From: Sphagnum compactum
Taxonomy: Eukaryota > Bryophyta > Sphagnopsida > Sphagnales
Reading direction: 5' to 3'
Length of the DNA stretch: 64,000 nt
NCBI GenBank assembly: GCA_965153455.1
Contig: OZ234497.1
Location: 19,399,872-19,463,871 of the forward strand
The notes under the pieces: generated by a model
Told to the model about the DNA's origin: nothing
Seen by the model: the letters and a program-made list of their open reading frames with translations, nothing else
Database searches by the model: none
Shown: positions 1 through 10,757 of the stretch, piece after piece
Position numbering within the stretch: position 1 is the first letter of the stretch
Layout: each line of letters starts with the position of its first letter
Made by a program: the position numbers and the translations under genes

Positions 1-438
1 CAAGGTTCATAGATAGATATGTAGATATTCAGGTCGTTGACGCAGATTTTTGCAAAATGGACTGCTTGACAAATAGATCGATACTTAAGTCGTTGATGCA
101 GATTTTTGCAAAATGGACTGCTTGATAAATAGATCGATACTTACGTCGTTGACGCAGATTTTTGCTAAACGGACTGCTCGATAAATAGATCGATACTTAG
201 ATCGCCGACGCAGGTTTTTGCCAAAATGGACTGTTTGATAAATAAATATATATCCACGTCGTTGACGCAGATTTTTGCACAGTGGACTGTTTGAAAAATA
301 GATACATGGGTTTGGTGATCAACACGGCTATTTGCAAAATCCACTCGTTGATAGATAGATAGATACTTTGGTCTGCTGATCAACGCATGAGGTTTTTGCA
401 GAATCTACTGGTTGATAGATAGATAGATAGATAGATAG
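1..438. repeat. Minisatellite, 56-bp unit, about 7 copies, ending in a GATA microsatellite
   Basis: Unit starts recur at 36, 92, 148, 204 and 261, spacings of 56 or 57 bp, each beginning near GTTGACGCAGATTTTTGC and carrying a GGACTG box and an AAATAGATCGATAC-type tail. Copies after about 316 are more diverged. The last tail grows into a run of GATA units up to 438. The array is probably cut by the window edge. Reading frames through it are open only because of the repeat; I see no gene. Confidence 0.9.
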
Positions 439-1155
439 TGTGGTTGTGGACTTTTAGGTTTTCGCAAGATACCCTAGCACCACGGGGCTGCAGCAGCTTT
501 GTTACACAGCTTATAATGATGTAGCCTTGGATGGATTCAATGAGGTTTTTTTTTTCCCCCGTTGTTGTGGGTGTATGGTGTTCTTTTGTCAGAGTCTATA
601 AATTGCACGCTCCTGCTTCGGAAAGTTTATATATACGAATTGATATTCTCCAGAGTCCAGTAGAAAGTAAGTAGCTGATCTTGAAGTTCGTTTTGTTGTC
701 TTTGATCTTCTTCAGCTGAGTCCAAAATCACAAATGAGTATAATAATTAATCCTGCAAGTGATTAATTGTTTGCTCAGAATCTGATTAAGAGACTTCCGC
801 CTGCAAGTACTCATATGATTTCAGGATACTTCTGAAACAATGGAATATGGAATGAAGAAGCAGACCCTGCAGGAGGAGAGGTGGTATAATTAGGGTTTGA
901 GATTGGAGTCGACAAGCTGCTGATCATTGGTGATAAAACCATAGGAGATTAAGGTAACCCATACATGTGTCAGGTTATAGCTGACAGATATGAGGACCAC
1001 GATCATGTCTGATGACGAAGTGTCAAATTTCTTTCACCAGCTAGCTACTTGACATGGAGCAGCTGGTCACGAGTCCTTTGACTACAACTGCAAGCAGATC
1101 ATGATGCAACTAGTTACTGCCGGATCACGACAGTATTTTGTATGGCAAACTACAT

Positions 1156-1180
1156 AGCAGCTAGCTAGCTAGCTAGCCAG
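1156..1180. repeat. CTAG tetranucleotide run
   Basis: A run of GCTAGCTAGC repeats. A second CTAG run lies at 1657-1674 and shorter ones at 38378-38396. The string is its own reverse complement every four bases, so these runs can form cruciform or hairpin structures. Confidence 0.85.
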
Positions 1181-1643
1181 ATAATAATAAATCAAGCTCC
1201 CACCCGCATGTATGTATGTCTTTAGCAAATTATCGCATGTATTTCGAGTTTATATAATATATATATATCTCGTGCAAGTCCTGCACCTGCAATTCATAAG
1301 CTGGTCATCATGATCAATTTGTAATCTTATTTATAATTTTCCCTGATGACTACATGAAGTTGTAGAAATACAACCAGCAAGCAGCTGGAGGAAATCCGCA
1401 GAACGTCGACACAGCAGAAACCAACTGGAGATAAGTTGCAGCTGGGTTGGCACATGCAGTAGTCACCTTGATTTAGGCTCTGCAGCCGGGGCCTGCCTTG
1501 CTTGGTGCCATCATCAAGTCTGATCTGCAGCGGAGAAGTAGTAATACAGCCAGTATATATGTTTCTCAGTTTGACTTCTAGCTGTTGGCTTCCTATGTGA
1601 GTTCCAGATTTGCATTTTCAGTTTTGCTGCAAGACCGGCGGCA

Positions 1644-1683
1644 AGCTGGTGCACCCCTAGCTAGCTAGCTAGCTGCACCAGCT
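1644..1683. repeat. Short inverted repeat with CTAG-rich loop
   Basis: AGCTGGTGCA at 1644-1653 is the exact reverse complement of TGCACCAGCT at 1674-1683. The 20-base loop is mostly CTAG units. It lies about 40 bp upstream of the larger hairpin and shares its AGCTGCACC wording. Confidence 0.8.
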
Positions 1684-1724
1684 TCAGCTTGGGAATTCCA
1701 TGCCCATGAAAACTAGCAACCCGA

Positions 1725-1808
1725 CCAGCTTCCAAAGTTGCAGGTGCAGCTACTCATTGGAAACGATCATTTCCATTGAGTAGCTGCACCTTCAACTTTG
1801 GAAGCTGG
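1725..1808. repeat. Near-perfect 39-bp inverted repeat (84-nt hairpin)
   Basis: The left arm 1725-1763 and right arm 1770-1808 are reverse complements with 37 of 39 positions matching; the mismatches are at arm positions 17 and 33. The loop is six bases, CGATCA. Either strand, if transcribed, would fold into a long uninterrupted stem, as in a small-RNA precursor or a recent inverted duplication. The loop is shorter and the stem more perfect than usual for an old plant microRNA gene. I recognise no known mature microRNA in it. Confidence 0.85.
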
Positions 1809-2250
1809 AGACAAGAAATTGTCTCTCCTGCAGATGCGCGAGAGAACTTTGTTATGACTGAATTCTCATCTTGAGGTTGTACTGTCTACTAATCGTGATA
1901 TAGTTCTAGCTGATCATTTTTTTGCAGAAACTAACCACCTCGATCCGAACTAACTTTGCAGTGTGTCAGAGTCGTGACATTAGCAGCAGTGAGCGAGCTA
2001 ATCATGAGCTTGTGTGCACAATCCCTGGATCATCACATTGTTTTCTTCCAAAAGTCCAGCTAAATTTGTTCAGGACGTTTCCAAACCTTTCCAAGCTCTG
2101 TGACTCATTCGCGCGGCCTGCAGAAACCATAGCCCGCCAGTTGAATGCACTGGATAGATATACTAAGCGCATGCTGGTCTGTTTCTACGTGCAGCAGATC
2201 ATGTGTGCAGTGCAATACATGAAAATTTAGCTGTTGAACTGCACTTGTTC

Positions 2251-2425
2251 AGATTTTTCTCCATAACTTTTTCTTCCTCCCTCTTCTTCTAGATTCTTCT
2301 CCACAACAACTTTGACTTCCTCTTGTTCTAGATTCTTGTCCGCAACTTCTTCTTCTAGATTCTTGTCCACAACTTCTTCTTCTTCTTCAAGATTCTTTTC
2401 CACAACTTCTTCGTCTTCTTGCTGC
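2251..2425. repeat. Degenerate tandem repeat, AGATTCTTSTCCACAAC core
   Basis: The core AGATTCTTCTCCACAAC recurs in slightly altered form at 2251, 2291, 2330, 2357 and 2390, separated by variable TTC-rich spacers. Spacing is irregular (27 to 40 bp), so this is an imperfect, TTC-driven array. It is pyrimidine-rich on the plus strand. Confidence 0.7.
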
Positions 2426-3010
2426 TTAAAATGAGGAATCTCTTACACTGTATTACTTAGATTAAAAAAAAATCTTTGTCACGTACTGAAGTTCATCTGC
2501 AACTGCAAAATAAAATAAAATCTCAAAACAATAATGTTCCCAAAACCCAATAATATTAACGAGTTTCTCCCGCACAACTGGAAACTTCTAGCTAGGTTTC
2601 AGAAACCCCATGATCTGCAAGACTGTACCACTACGGCTGCTGCTGTTACTGCTGCTTCTGAGCTGCATGCGAATTTTGACATGATGATCTAGATGCTACT
2701 GCAGTACATATAATATAGTCAACCCAAGAACGCTAATAACTGGTTCAAAAACACCGAGTGATCAAATAGTTCTTGCAGAGCTGTTGAGAGAAAATACAAA
2801 AAAACACTCTTGGGTTTAGATAAAAGCAAAAAAAAGGATTCCGTGAGATTAGCAATTTATTTAGTAAATAAACAACGGACCAAATTCTCTATTCTCACAA
2901 GTAAGCAAGCAGAAGTATAAGAATTTTGGTATCAAAAAGAGAAAACAACAACAACTACTAACTGCATAGTTTTGGTACAAGTTCTGTTCCAGAAGTTGGG
3001 AGCTTGGAAT

Positions 3011-3034
3011 GTGTGTGTGTGTGTGTGTGTGTGT
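3011..3034. repeat. (GT)n microsatellite
   Basis: Twelve uninterrupted GT units. A short (CAA)n tract follows at 3111-3126. The remaining DNA between 2931 and 3577 is low complexity, including G-runs near 3367, and shows no gene. Confidence 0.95.
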
Positions 3035-3577
3035 TGTTTTTTATTATTATAATCTCTTTTGGTACGGGGAACGTCAGGACTCATTTCCTTCGAGGTTGCC
3101 TGCAGCGCAGCAACAACAACAACAACAGAGTACTTTAAAACCTGACCTTGATTTCCGCCTCCCATCTTCCCCCCTCCCCCCCTCCTAACCCCTCAAACCC
3201 CCCGCCACCCAACAACTGTAACAGTACTTTATTACCCTCTTTATTACCCACCAAGCAAAGGTACTATAATCACGAGAACTGACACGCCACAGTCCCTCCC
3301 CCCTCTCAGTCTCTATGGGTTCAACGTCAGAAGACCAGCAGAGAAGGACGGATTCAAGATGGTGTTGGGGGGGGGGATTGGGGGGAAGGAAGGCAGAAAG
3401 GAGGTGCAATCTTTCCCACAAGCACACAAAAAACCAAGAGGTCCTAGTATACATACAAATTCTAAATACGTACATTTATCTGTACATACTTATGTACATA
3501 CAGATAGATGTAGAGAGAGAGTGATAGACAACAACATCTTCATATTTCCATTCACCAAAAAAAAGACAAAGTGGGTG

Positions 3578-3897
3578 TGTCACACTTTGGCCTTGCCGTG
3601 GCCTTGCCATTTGCATTAAAATATATCTTAAGGCACACGAATAATTATGGAAACTCAAATATTTCATCATGCAAAAACATAATCTTCAAAAAATCATCTC
3701 AAAGAAACCAAAGGTATCCTTCAAGATATTATAACTCTATTATAACTAATCTCAAGTTTCAACACAAGCCAAAATATCATCTTTCAAAAATCCTCATATA
3801 AAATAGACCTTTCTACCTACGGGCCAAAATCCCTTCAGCTACCATACAATGAATCTAAACACAATATCCCCTTGCCTTTGGTAGGCAAGGCCAAACA
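3578..3897 (+). repeat. Dispersed direct repeat, copy A (possible left LTR)
   Basis: This stretch of about 320 bp is clearly homologous to 5459-5751. Shared blocks include CCTTGCCATTT, ATCTTAAGGCA, ATTATGGAAACT, CTTTCAAAAATCCTCATAT and TGAATCTAAACACAATATCC, in the same order and orientation. It can be drawn to start TGTCACAC and end CCAAACA, that is TG...CA ends as in an LTR. I find no clear primer-binding site just inside it. Confidence 0.75.
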
Positions 3898-5458
3898 CAC
3901 ATTTTCTTCACATCTAATTTCGATTGTTCCTTGTTCTTGAGACACTGAGACATTCATTGATCAGAATTTTGCAAAACAACACAAAACACACAAATCCTGT
4001 TTTCTATCAATTTCTGTTTCAAACTGATCATTTCTTCATTTTTTACACAAAAAAATTATTACTGGGCTCTGCTGGGCAAAAGGGAAAGAGTTCACATCAG
4101 TTTTAAGTTTTGGCTTACAATTTTGCCCAAGTGAATTTTTTGGCTGGAACTTGGAAGCAATATTCTGTGGGGGAAGGGGGGTGGGGGTTTGTTGACTCAG
4201 AGCTCGTACTCTTATGTTCGAATAAAATATCATTTTTTGCAGTCAAATTTAAATCCATGTTATACGATTTCATCATTTCTCATTATTTTGTTTCAACTTT
4301 GCCATAAACAGTAGAGCCATTACTGGATGAGCTCCTTGCTTGTGGTACATTGCACACCTGATTTTGTTTTTGGCTACTGTACAGTTAGCCATTTGTTTTG
4401 GTCTTTCTGGATTCCCTTCGGCTTTTTGTCTTCTGTTTTTCACACTATGTTCAAGCAACTATCTTGGTCTTAAATCCAGGTTGAGAATATTTGGAATATA
4501 TTAAGCAAAATTGTAACAAGATTTTTTTATTCCTTGCCGTCTATTGGACAAAAGTATAAATAATAAAATATTATGTCAACAAACAAGGAAAGTTTTCTGA
4601 AAAATCAGGTAGATGAACAAAAAAACCTCTACATGGGACTGTGGAGATATGATACGGTTTGATACTAGAATTCATTATATTTTAAAGGGGAAATTTTCGG
4701 ATTAACAAAAGGACCATAGGTAGGCTGAGTGCAAGGAAAGCCCATATTATTTAAGCTCATGCAAGAGACATCTATAGTACCTCCCCCCCTTTTCTCTCTC
4801 CACTTTATTCCAAAGTGTCTAGAATATTTTAACCAATTCCCATGGGCATAGGATGGATTTGGTGCTCTCTTTTTCTCTCTGACGTAGTTGTGGGACAAAA
4901 CACAAATAGGAAGAGGGATATCTGCCACCGCAACAACCTCATCAGCCTACTGCGCAATACCTGAATACATATGGTATATACATTCCTTCCGAAGCCTAGC
5001 ATGGTGTAGTGCAATAACAAGATGGAGATACTTGGACGATCATCGTTTTGCAATTTGCTATAATGAAAGAGAAAGTATTGATAGTTGATATGTACGGCAT
5101 GGCGATTGGAAATGGACAACCGACCTAAGATGTAGCCACTCTTTACTTGTGAGTGGTGGTTTGGCAATTGACATTGGCCACTCTGGTCGCATTACAGTAT
5201 CATCTCTATCCATTCTCTTTAAATGGGTTTCTTGAGATTTTAGAGTTTAGGGTGTTGCAAGCATTAGTCTTTTGTTTTTGCTCTTTGTATCTTGTCGAGG
5301 GTAAAGCAGACTGGATTATGATCTGTTTCAGTGACAGTGATTAACCATGCAATTGGTGTTGGTGACACATTTCATATAAGTACTGGCGCTTCAATACAAC
5401 CCTCCAATGCACACCTTGTACCCAATCCACCGTTGTCATTTATACACAACAAGGGACA
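3898..5458. mobile_element. Segment between the two direct repeats; possible non-autonomous LTR element interior
   Basis: 1,561 bp lie between two same-orientation ~300-bp repeats, the arrangement of a small non-autonomous LTR retrotransposon or of a repeat duplicated by chance. No gag, protease, reverse transcriptase or integrase reading frame can be recognised; the longest frames are about 110 codons without known motifs. No matching target-site duplication is evident at the outer ends (GGGTG left, AAGTG right). Treat it as a candidate only. Confidence 0.35.
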
Positions 5459-5751
5459 TGTCACACCGCGGCCTTGCCATTTACATTAAAAAGCATCTTA
5501 AGGCAAAAGAAGAATTATGGAAACTAAAATATACCTATCTTCAAAAAATCCTCTAAAAGAGACCAAAATCCTTCAAGATATAATAACTCTATAACCAATC
5601 TCAAGTTTCAACACTAGCCAAAATATCATCTTTCAAAAATCCTCATATAAAAATAGGCCTATTACTTAGGGGCCAAAATCCCTTAAGCTACTATCCTCTA
5701 TAATGAATCTAAACACAATATCCTTAAGGGCCTTGGTAGGCAAACCCAACA
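5459..5751 (+). repeat. Dispersed direct repeat, copy B (possible right LTR)
   Basis: Homologous to copy A at 3578-3897 along its full length, with small deletions, so it is shorter (293 bp). It starts TGTCACAC and can be drawn to end CCCAACA. Purine-rich AACAAGGGACA lies immediately before it, a weak polypurine-tract candidate. Confidence 0.75.
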
Positions 5752-6160
5752 AAGTGTAAACTAAAATAAAATGCATAAGTGTCCAGTTCTGGGTTGGGTT
5801 GTTCAAAACATCAAAATCCCTATTTCAGTTTTAAAACTCAGACCCAGTTCTGCATAACCTGGACCAAAATTGGCAGTTAACTCTCAGTTAATCTCCTGTT
5901 AACCCCTGGTTCCAGTCCCTTTTTTCAAAAATCTTTTCCCAGATCAGGTTCCACTTATTAAAAAAAACTGGGATCCTGGTTCTGGTTTTGATTCCGTGTC
6001 CAAACTTAGTTCCAAAAATCAGACCCAAATCCAGTTTGGTCTTTACAAACTGGAACAGAACCTACAGTTATAACCCTCCAAAACTGGGTACCCACCAAGC
6101 ATTGGATTTCACCCCTACTTTTTTAAATGTAGATTTGAGGATGCAAATAATTCAAGATTC
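5752..6160. other. CCAGTTCTGG/CTGGTTCCAG-rich low-complexity DNA, no gene
   Basis: The words CCAGTTCTGG, CTGGTTCCAG, CTGGTTCTGG and AACTGGAACAG recur in both orientations between about 5785 and 6085. Such self-complementary repeated words can be remnants of a transposon end, but no element boundaries could be set. Confidence 0.4.
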
Positions 6161-6240
6161 AATGACCATTCAAGTGCCATGGATCAATTGCCATACTTCC
6201 AATGACCATTCAAGTGCCATGGATCAATTGCCATACTTCC
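6161..6240 (+). repeat. Perfect 40-bp tandem duplication
   Basis: Bases 6161-6200 are repeated exactly at 6201-6240. The absence of any mismatch in otherwise decayed DNA points to a recent duplication. Confidence 0.95.
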
Positions 6241-9110
6241 ATTTGGCTACAACATTAGGGTAGGCATACTTATCATCAAACATTATCGTATCACTGAACA
6301 CCTACCATAATTTTTGTGGTTTCTTGTCTTTTTGGAAAGATCTTCATAGGCGTGGTTGCACCGAGTGACGGTTTAAAATATTTTTTCGAACTTCAACATA
6401 AAAAAAAGCACAAGCTTATTCAAAGAAAAAAACAAGCATCAGACCCCTTTATTTTGAAACCCTATAATTTTTCTCATCTCTTGTATGTTTTGAATGATTT
6501 AAAAAGCTATCATTGTGCCATCTCAAGTTTTACAAAAACCTCTTTGAAGTGCAATGATAATGAAACAATGCTCAAGAATATTAAGGTCCAAAACAAAATT
6601 TACTCTTATGTGCCTAAGTTGAACATTGACCCCCTTCACTTGCAAAGGCCATATTTTGCTCACTCCTTAATTGATTTGAACAATTTTTGCAACTTTGGAT
6701 TAATAAGCATGGGTAATAGAAGTGTGGCATATTGATTGGTAATAATCCATGGGTAATATTTTGTATATGTGATATTCAATTATATTTAAATCTTAAGTTT
6801 AGTGACAATTGATAAATTTTTAAAAAAAAAACTAGATATCCCTAAGATGACTAATTTTGTGTTATTCTTTTTTTTTTCCCACCCAATTCATGTTTTGTGT
6901 ACAATTTGCATGTGATTGCCCAATTTATTGGTATCTATATGGCTGTAACTTGTGGCTATAACATGATAATTACACAAAGGATGAAAAAAATTACAAAAAG
7001 AGTAAGAGGAAAATGGGACTTCATCTTACAATGAAAACTAACTAATCTAAATTTAATAGTCATTAGATTAATATCTAGATTCACCCGATAAAATTGACAT
7101 AGTCTTTTTTTTGTGGAATTAAAAAATAAATAAAAATTGATATTATGGCATTATTTTCTGAAAAATACCTCAAGTAATAATGAACACAAATTTACAACTT
7201 TCAACCAAAGTGTTTTGGTTAACATTATTGATGATCTACTACCTAATATTGCTTACACCAATGTTGGGATTTTATTCTCTTTTAGTAGCCAATTTGACCA
7301 ATAATTATTTTGCCGAATGAATGAAAATTTGAAAGAAGGAAACATCATATACTTGACGACATTAAATGAACACGGTATTAAAGGAAATCAAAGAAAAACC
7401 ATCATAGTTACATTTGAATGCATATGGAAGTGCAATACACAACATGACAATTAATGGAATGTCATAAACCCTAGGATCAAATAACAATTTTTTAATAATA
7501 ATAATAATAATAATAAGAATAATAATTGAACTCCAAAAAAAACTAACCCTAGAATGGGCCAAAAAAACCTCAGTAACGTGGCATCACACAGATCGTTGGA
7601 TCACCATGTTATTGGTTCCCTATAAATGGTGGATTAATTGACTAGTTTGTTGTTAGTTGTCTAGCACTTTTAACTTTTACCCATTTTAACCCTGCAATAT
7701 CTTTTTCCTGGTAAAAGGTAAATTTTTTGTTGGGATGACTTGAATGAAGTCTTAATAATTTCATGTCTTTTGCTTTTCTTCTTTCATCCATGAGCTCGCC
7801 ATATTTTATTATTATTTGAATATTATGGATTTCAGTGCCAATTTATCAAAAGACTTTTGGTGTAGGATAATTTTATAAAAATATCCCCAAAAATAAATAA
7901 ATAAATTATTTGGGTTATGGATTTTAGTATTTGTGGGATATTAATATGATGGGTTTGCAAATTCCATAAACAAGAACACAATTTGTTTGTAACCAAACCC
8001 TTGTGAAAATGATGTCATAAAAAAATTCAGGAAAAAAAATCTTTCGAAATATATTTAAAAGATTATCTTTTCAGGTTTCTTGATAAATGAATAAATAATT
8101 TGAAAAAATATTGAAGTTTCTATTTGCTTTAAAAAATAGCTTAATTACATATAAAAGAAAGTCCAAAAGATAAGTAGTTCCCAAGAAATAAATTTAGCCA
8201 CCAAAAGAGACACACAATGTACACCCTAATTTCTTCCAAAAAGTTTTTAAGGAAAAACATTTAGGTATGTGAAATTTTGAATCATTTAAAAGATAATTTT
8301 GGGATCCAAATTATTTGATGAATTTTTTTTTATTTTTTTTTGCCTCACGTAGTAAATACTAACTAACTCTCCCATTTATTAATATATTCCACAAGTTACA
8401 TGTATGGGTGAGTTTTTTTTTTTTTTTTTTTTTTTTGGGGGGGTGGCTTTTCTTTTCCCCCTCATTGGTCGACTTACTAATCATTTTCAATTGTGGGTTC
8501 TTCGGTCGCACGCAACATACACATGGTAAGAGACGACATGACGGACAAAACAACTACAATTAAGTCGAACAACAACGGAAGTGTGCAAAAAGTGCATGCA
8601 TAGCTGAACCGTGAATAAGAAAAAGCCCATGTAATGAGTATGATTGGTCGACCAGCACCGGGATGTGAAAATCACCGATTATGACAATTTGTTTTCCAGA
8701 AGTGCATGTCAGGCGCCGACACTATTCTAAGAGGGGGGGAAAAGGGTGGGTGCTCGAGGCGTCTGTGGTGGGGGGGCTGCTGTGGGTTGTAAAAAAAAAA
8801 AATCAAAAAGTAGTTGAGAAAAACAAGCCCCAAAAGAATTATTATTACACTACGGTATTATATATGGCTCACCAATTTGTCTGCTTTTGTTTTTAAGGAA
8901 TTTGTGATGTGTCAGCCAACCACTGGAATATGACTATTAAAAATAATGTTATGGGTTCAGAGTCCTTTGAATCTTGGCCATTGGGGGGGGGGGCGGCGGG
9001 GGGGGGGATTAAATAAATAGAAATTTAAAAACATCCACCATGCAAAAATAGAAAACATGCATTATTTATCCAACTTATGGTTAGAATTTTGGGTGGCGTT
9101 TGCTTGGCTC
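6241..9110. other. AT-rich intergenic DNA, no gene seen
   Basis: Strongly AT-rich sequence with homopolymers, an (ATA)n tract near 7494-7516, a T-tract running into a G-run at 8415-8444 and a poly-G stretch at 8983-9007. Reading frames are short and start at non-ATG codons or are low complexity. Nothing resembles a transposase, polymerase or cellular protein. Confidence 0.6.
8983..9007. repeat. Poly-G tract interrupted by GGCGGC
   Basis: Two long G runs separated by CGGC. Poly-G of this length can form G-quadruplexes. Comparable runs occur at 40631-40651 (G) and 61724-61736 (C). Assembly length errors are likely in all three. Confidence 0.9.
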
Positions 9111-9460
9111 GGTGCTTAGGGTTAAGCAAATTAATCCTTAGTTGTTTTGGATTTTAACCGGTGCCTAGGGTTAAGCAAGTTAAGCAAATTCATCCGTAGT
9201 TGTTGAATTTTAGCTGGTGCCTAGGGTTAAGCAAGTTAAGCAAATTAATCCTTAGTTTGTTGGATTTTAGCCAGTGCATAGGGTTAAGCAAGTTAAGCAA
9301 ATTAATCCTTAGTTGTTGGATTTTAGCCGGTGTGTAGGGTTAAGCAAGTTAAGCAAATTAATCCATGGTTGTTGGATTTTAGCCGGAGCGTAGGGTTAAG
9401 CAAGTTAAGCAAATTAATCCATAGTTGTTGAATTTTGCCTACACCTAGGGTTTAGCATTT
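9111..9460 (+). repeat. Minisatellite, 56-bp unit, about 6.5 copies, with telomere-like TAGGGTT word
   Basis: Unit starts recur at 9111, 9160, 9216, 9273, 9329, 9385 and 9441. All but the first spacing are 56 or 57 bp. Each unit reads approximately GGTGCCTAGGGTTAAGCAAG, then TTAAGCAAATTAATCC, then a TAGTTGTTGGATTTTAGCC tail. The TAGGGTT word is part of the plant telomere repeat, but only once per 56 bp, so this is not telomeric DNA. Confidence 0.9.
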
Positions 9461-9698
9461 GGTTCAAGTTGTTATTAGGTTTGTCGATGGTTGCTAGATG
9501 GTCCATCTAGTTCTCACTCTTGCATGGTTGGTTCTTGGTTCTAGTTGGCCTTTCAAATTCAACATCCTGCATGCCAAAAATATTTTGATTTTAAGCTTTG
9601 ATTCCCAGCCAAATAAAGTTCAGTACATAGGCTCTCAAATGTCCGTCCGTAATGTGTGGATGAATTTGTGGGTACTCAAAACCCTTGACGCAACCCTT

Positions 9699-9700
<2 letters not shown>

Positions 9701-9733
<33 letters not shown>
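9701..9733. repeat. (TC)n microsatellite
   Basis: About sixteen TC units in an otherwise unassigned intergenic stretch. Frames through it give serine-leucine repeats with no meaning. Confidence 0.95.
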
Positions 9734-9736
<3 letters not shown>

Positions 9737-9836
9737 ATTCATAGTTTGTAATGCATTTGACAACTTTGTTCACAAAATGAGGAAATTTTCTTTTGGCTCC
9801 TCACCCCTTCCCCCATTCAAAACAAACAAAAGACAA

Positions 9837-9940
9837 AAGAGATTTCCTCATCCACCTTTTCAAGTGCCCATACAACCAAAGAAAGGAGAGGAGGTGAGTT
9901 TTATGGGCACTTAAAAATTGTTGGGGTGAGGAAATCTCTT
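9837..9940. repeat. 104-bp foldback with 14-bp perfect terminal inverted repeats
   Basis: AAGAGATTTCCTCA at 9837-9850 is the exact reverse complement of TGAGGAAATCTCTT at 9927-9940. A second inner pair, AAGTGCCCATA at 9862-9872 and TATGGGCACTT at 9902-9912, lies in register. It is either a tiny MITE-like element or an RNA-forming hairpin. No target-site duplication is obvious. Confidence 0.75.
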
Positions 9941-10534
9941 TATGTAAATAAAGGAATATGTATGTAGTAGGCACACCTACTCTCTTCTATAGATGTGGCT
10001 AGCTACTTAAGCTATAATAGCCATCATCATTAACCCTAAGGTATAGGTTTTCCGCACTTACTACCCCTATTACCGACCAGGGCACCTCATAACCAATCGA
10101 TATGGCTACTATAATGTAAGGCGAAAACCCTACATTCCCACCAAACCCTAATCATATGTGGTGTAAACGTGTACATGTTCTCTTTTATCAAAACATACAT
10201 ATTCGTATGTATGTATGGATCCATATTTTAATTTCATAATAAAATCAATTATTATCTATCTCTTTGTAAAAAAAATGAAGTTTTTATTTTCTTTTTTCTT
10301 TTTTTCCCCCTATTTCGTTCTTTCTTTTTTGTCAAGTTCTTAATTTTTAAAAACACAAATATTCACACAACAAAACATAAGAGAAGAGGGGGAAAATGTG
10401 ATAAACACGGAAGTATGAAATTAGAACAAATTTTGCATGAAAAATACTTCGGTTTGTGATTATTATGTGTTTGGAGATTGTGAAGCTTGGCCCATTTCTT
10501 TTCAAAAAGAGGAGTAATGATAAGATCGACAAAT

Positions 10535-10757
10535 TGGTTCAAAGAATAGATGGATGAATGGATAGATGAATGGATGGATGAATAGATGTTGGATGAATGG
10601 GTGAATGAATGGATAGATGGATGTTGGATGGATGGATGAATGGATGTTGGATGAATGGATGAATGAATGAATGGATGGATGTTGGATGAATGGATGAATG
10701 AATGAATGGATGGATGTTGGATGAATGGATGAATACATTTTGTGTGAATGGGTGTTG
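10535..10757 (+). repeat. GGATGAAT-based minisatellite with GTTGGATG higher-order units
   Basis: Blocks of GGATGAAT, GAATGAATG and GGATGGAT alternate with a GTTGGATGAATGGATG word. The last units repeat at about 35-36 bp. This is a tetranucleotide-derived array, not coding. Confidence 0.9.

Larger units (their letters stand above)
439..2930. other. Unassigned moderately GC-rich block; possible non-coding transcript or end of a neighbouring gene
   Basis: This block differs from the AT-rich DNA farther right. It is rich in CTGCAG, CAGCTG and CTAGCTAG strings, with TC-rich tracts, and resembles the untranslated flanks of the two genes in this window. No long reading frame with family resemblance is present. 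The best, about 100 codons at 1922-2230, begins at a non-ATG codon and matches nothing I know. It may be an untranslated or non-coding transcript, or flank of a gene outside the window. Contained hairpins and tandem repeats are listed separately. Confidence 0.35.

Noticed and set aside
1922-2230. 102-codon plus-strand frame
   Set aside because: Non-ATG start, no domain, and no splice or promoter context.
4829-5344. Frames between the direct repeats, considered as remnants of a Copia-type gag or integrase
   Set aside because: No zinc knuckle, protease, integrase or reverse transcriptase signature could be found. The resemblance was only a few residues.
6316-6735. 139-codon plus-strand frame in AT-rich DNA
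   Set aside because: GTG start, composition of random AT-rich sequence, and no recognisable motif.
9111-9460. CRISPR array or telomere tract
   Set aside because: Units are tandem with no unique spacers, which excludes CRISPR. The telomere-like word occurs once per 56 bp, not as TTTAGGG tandem.
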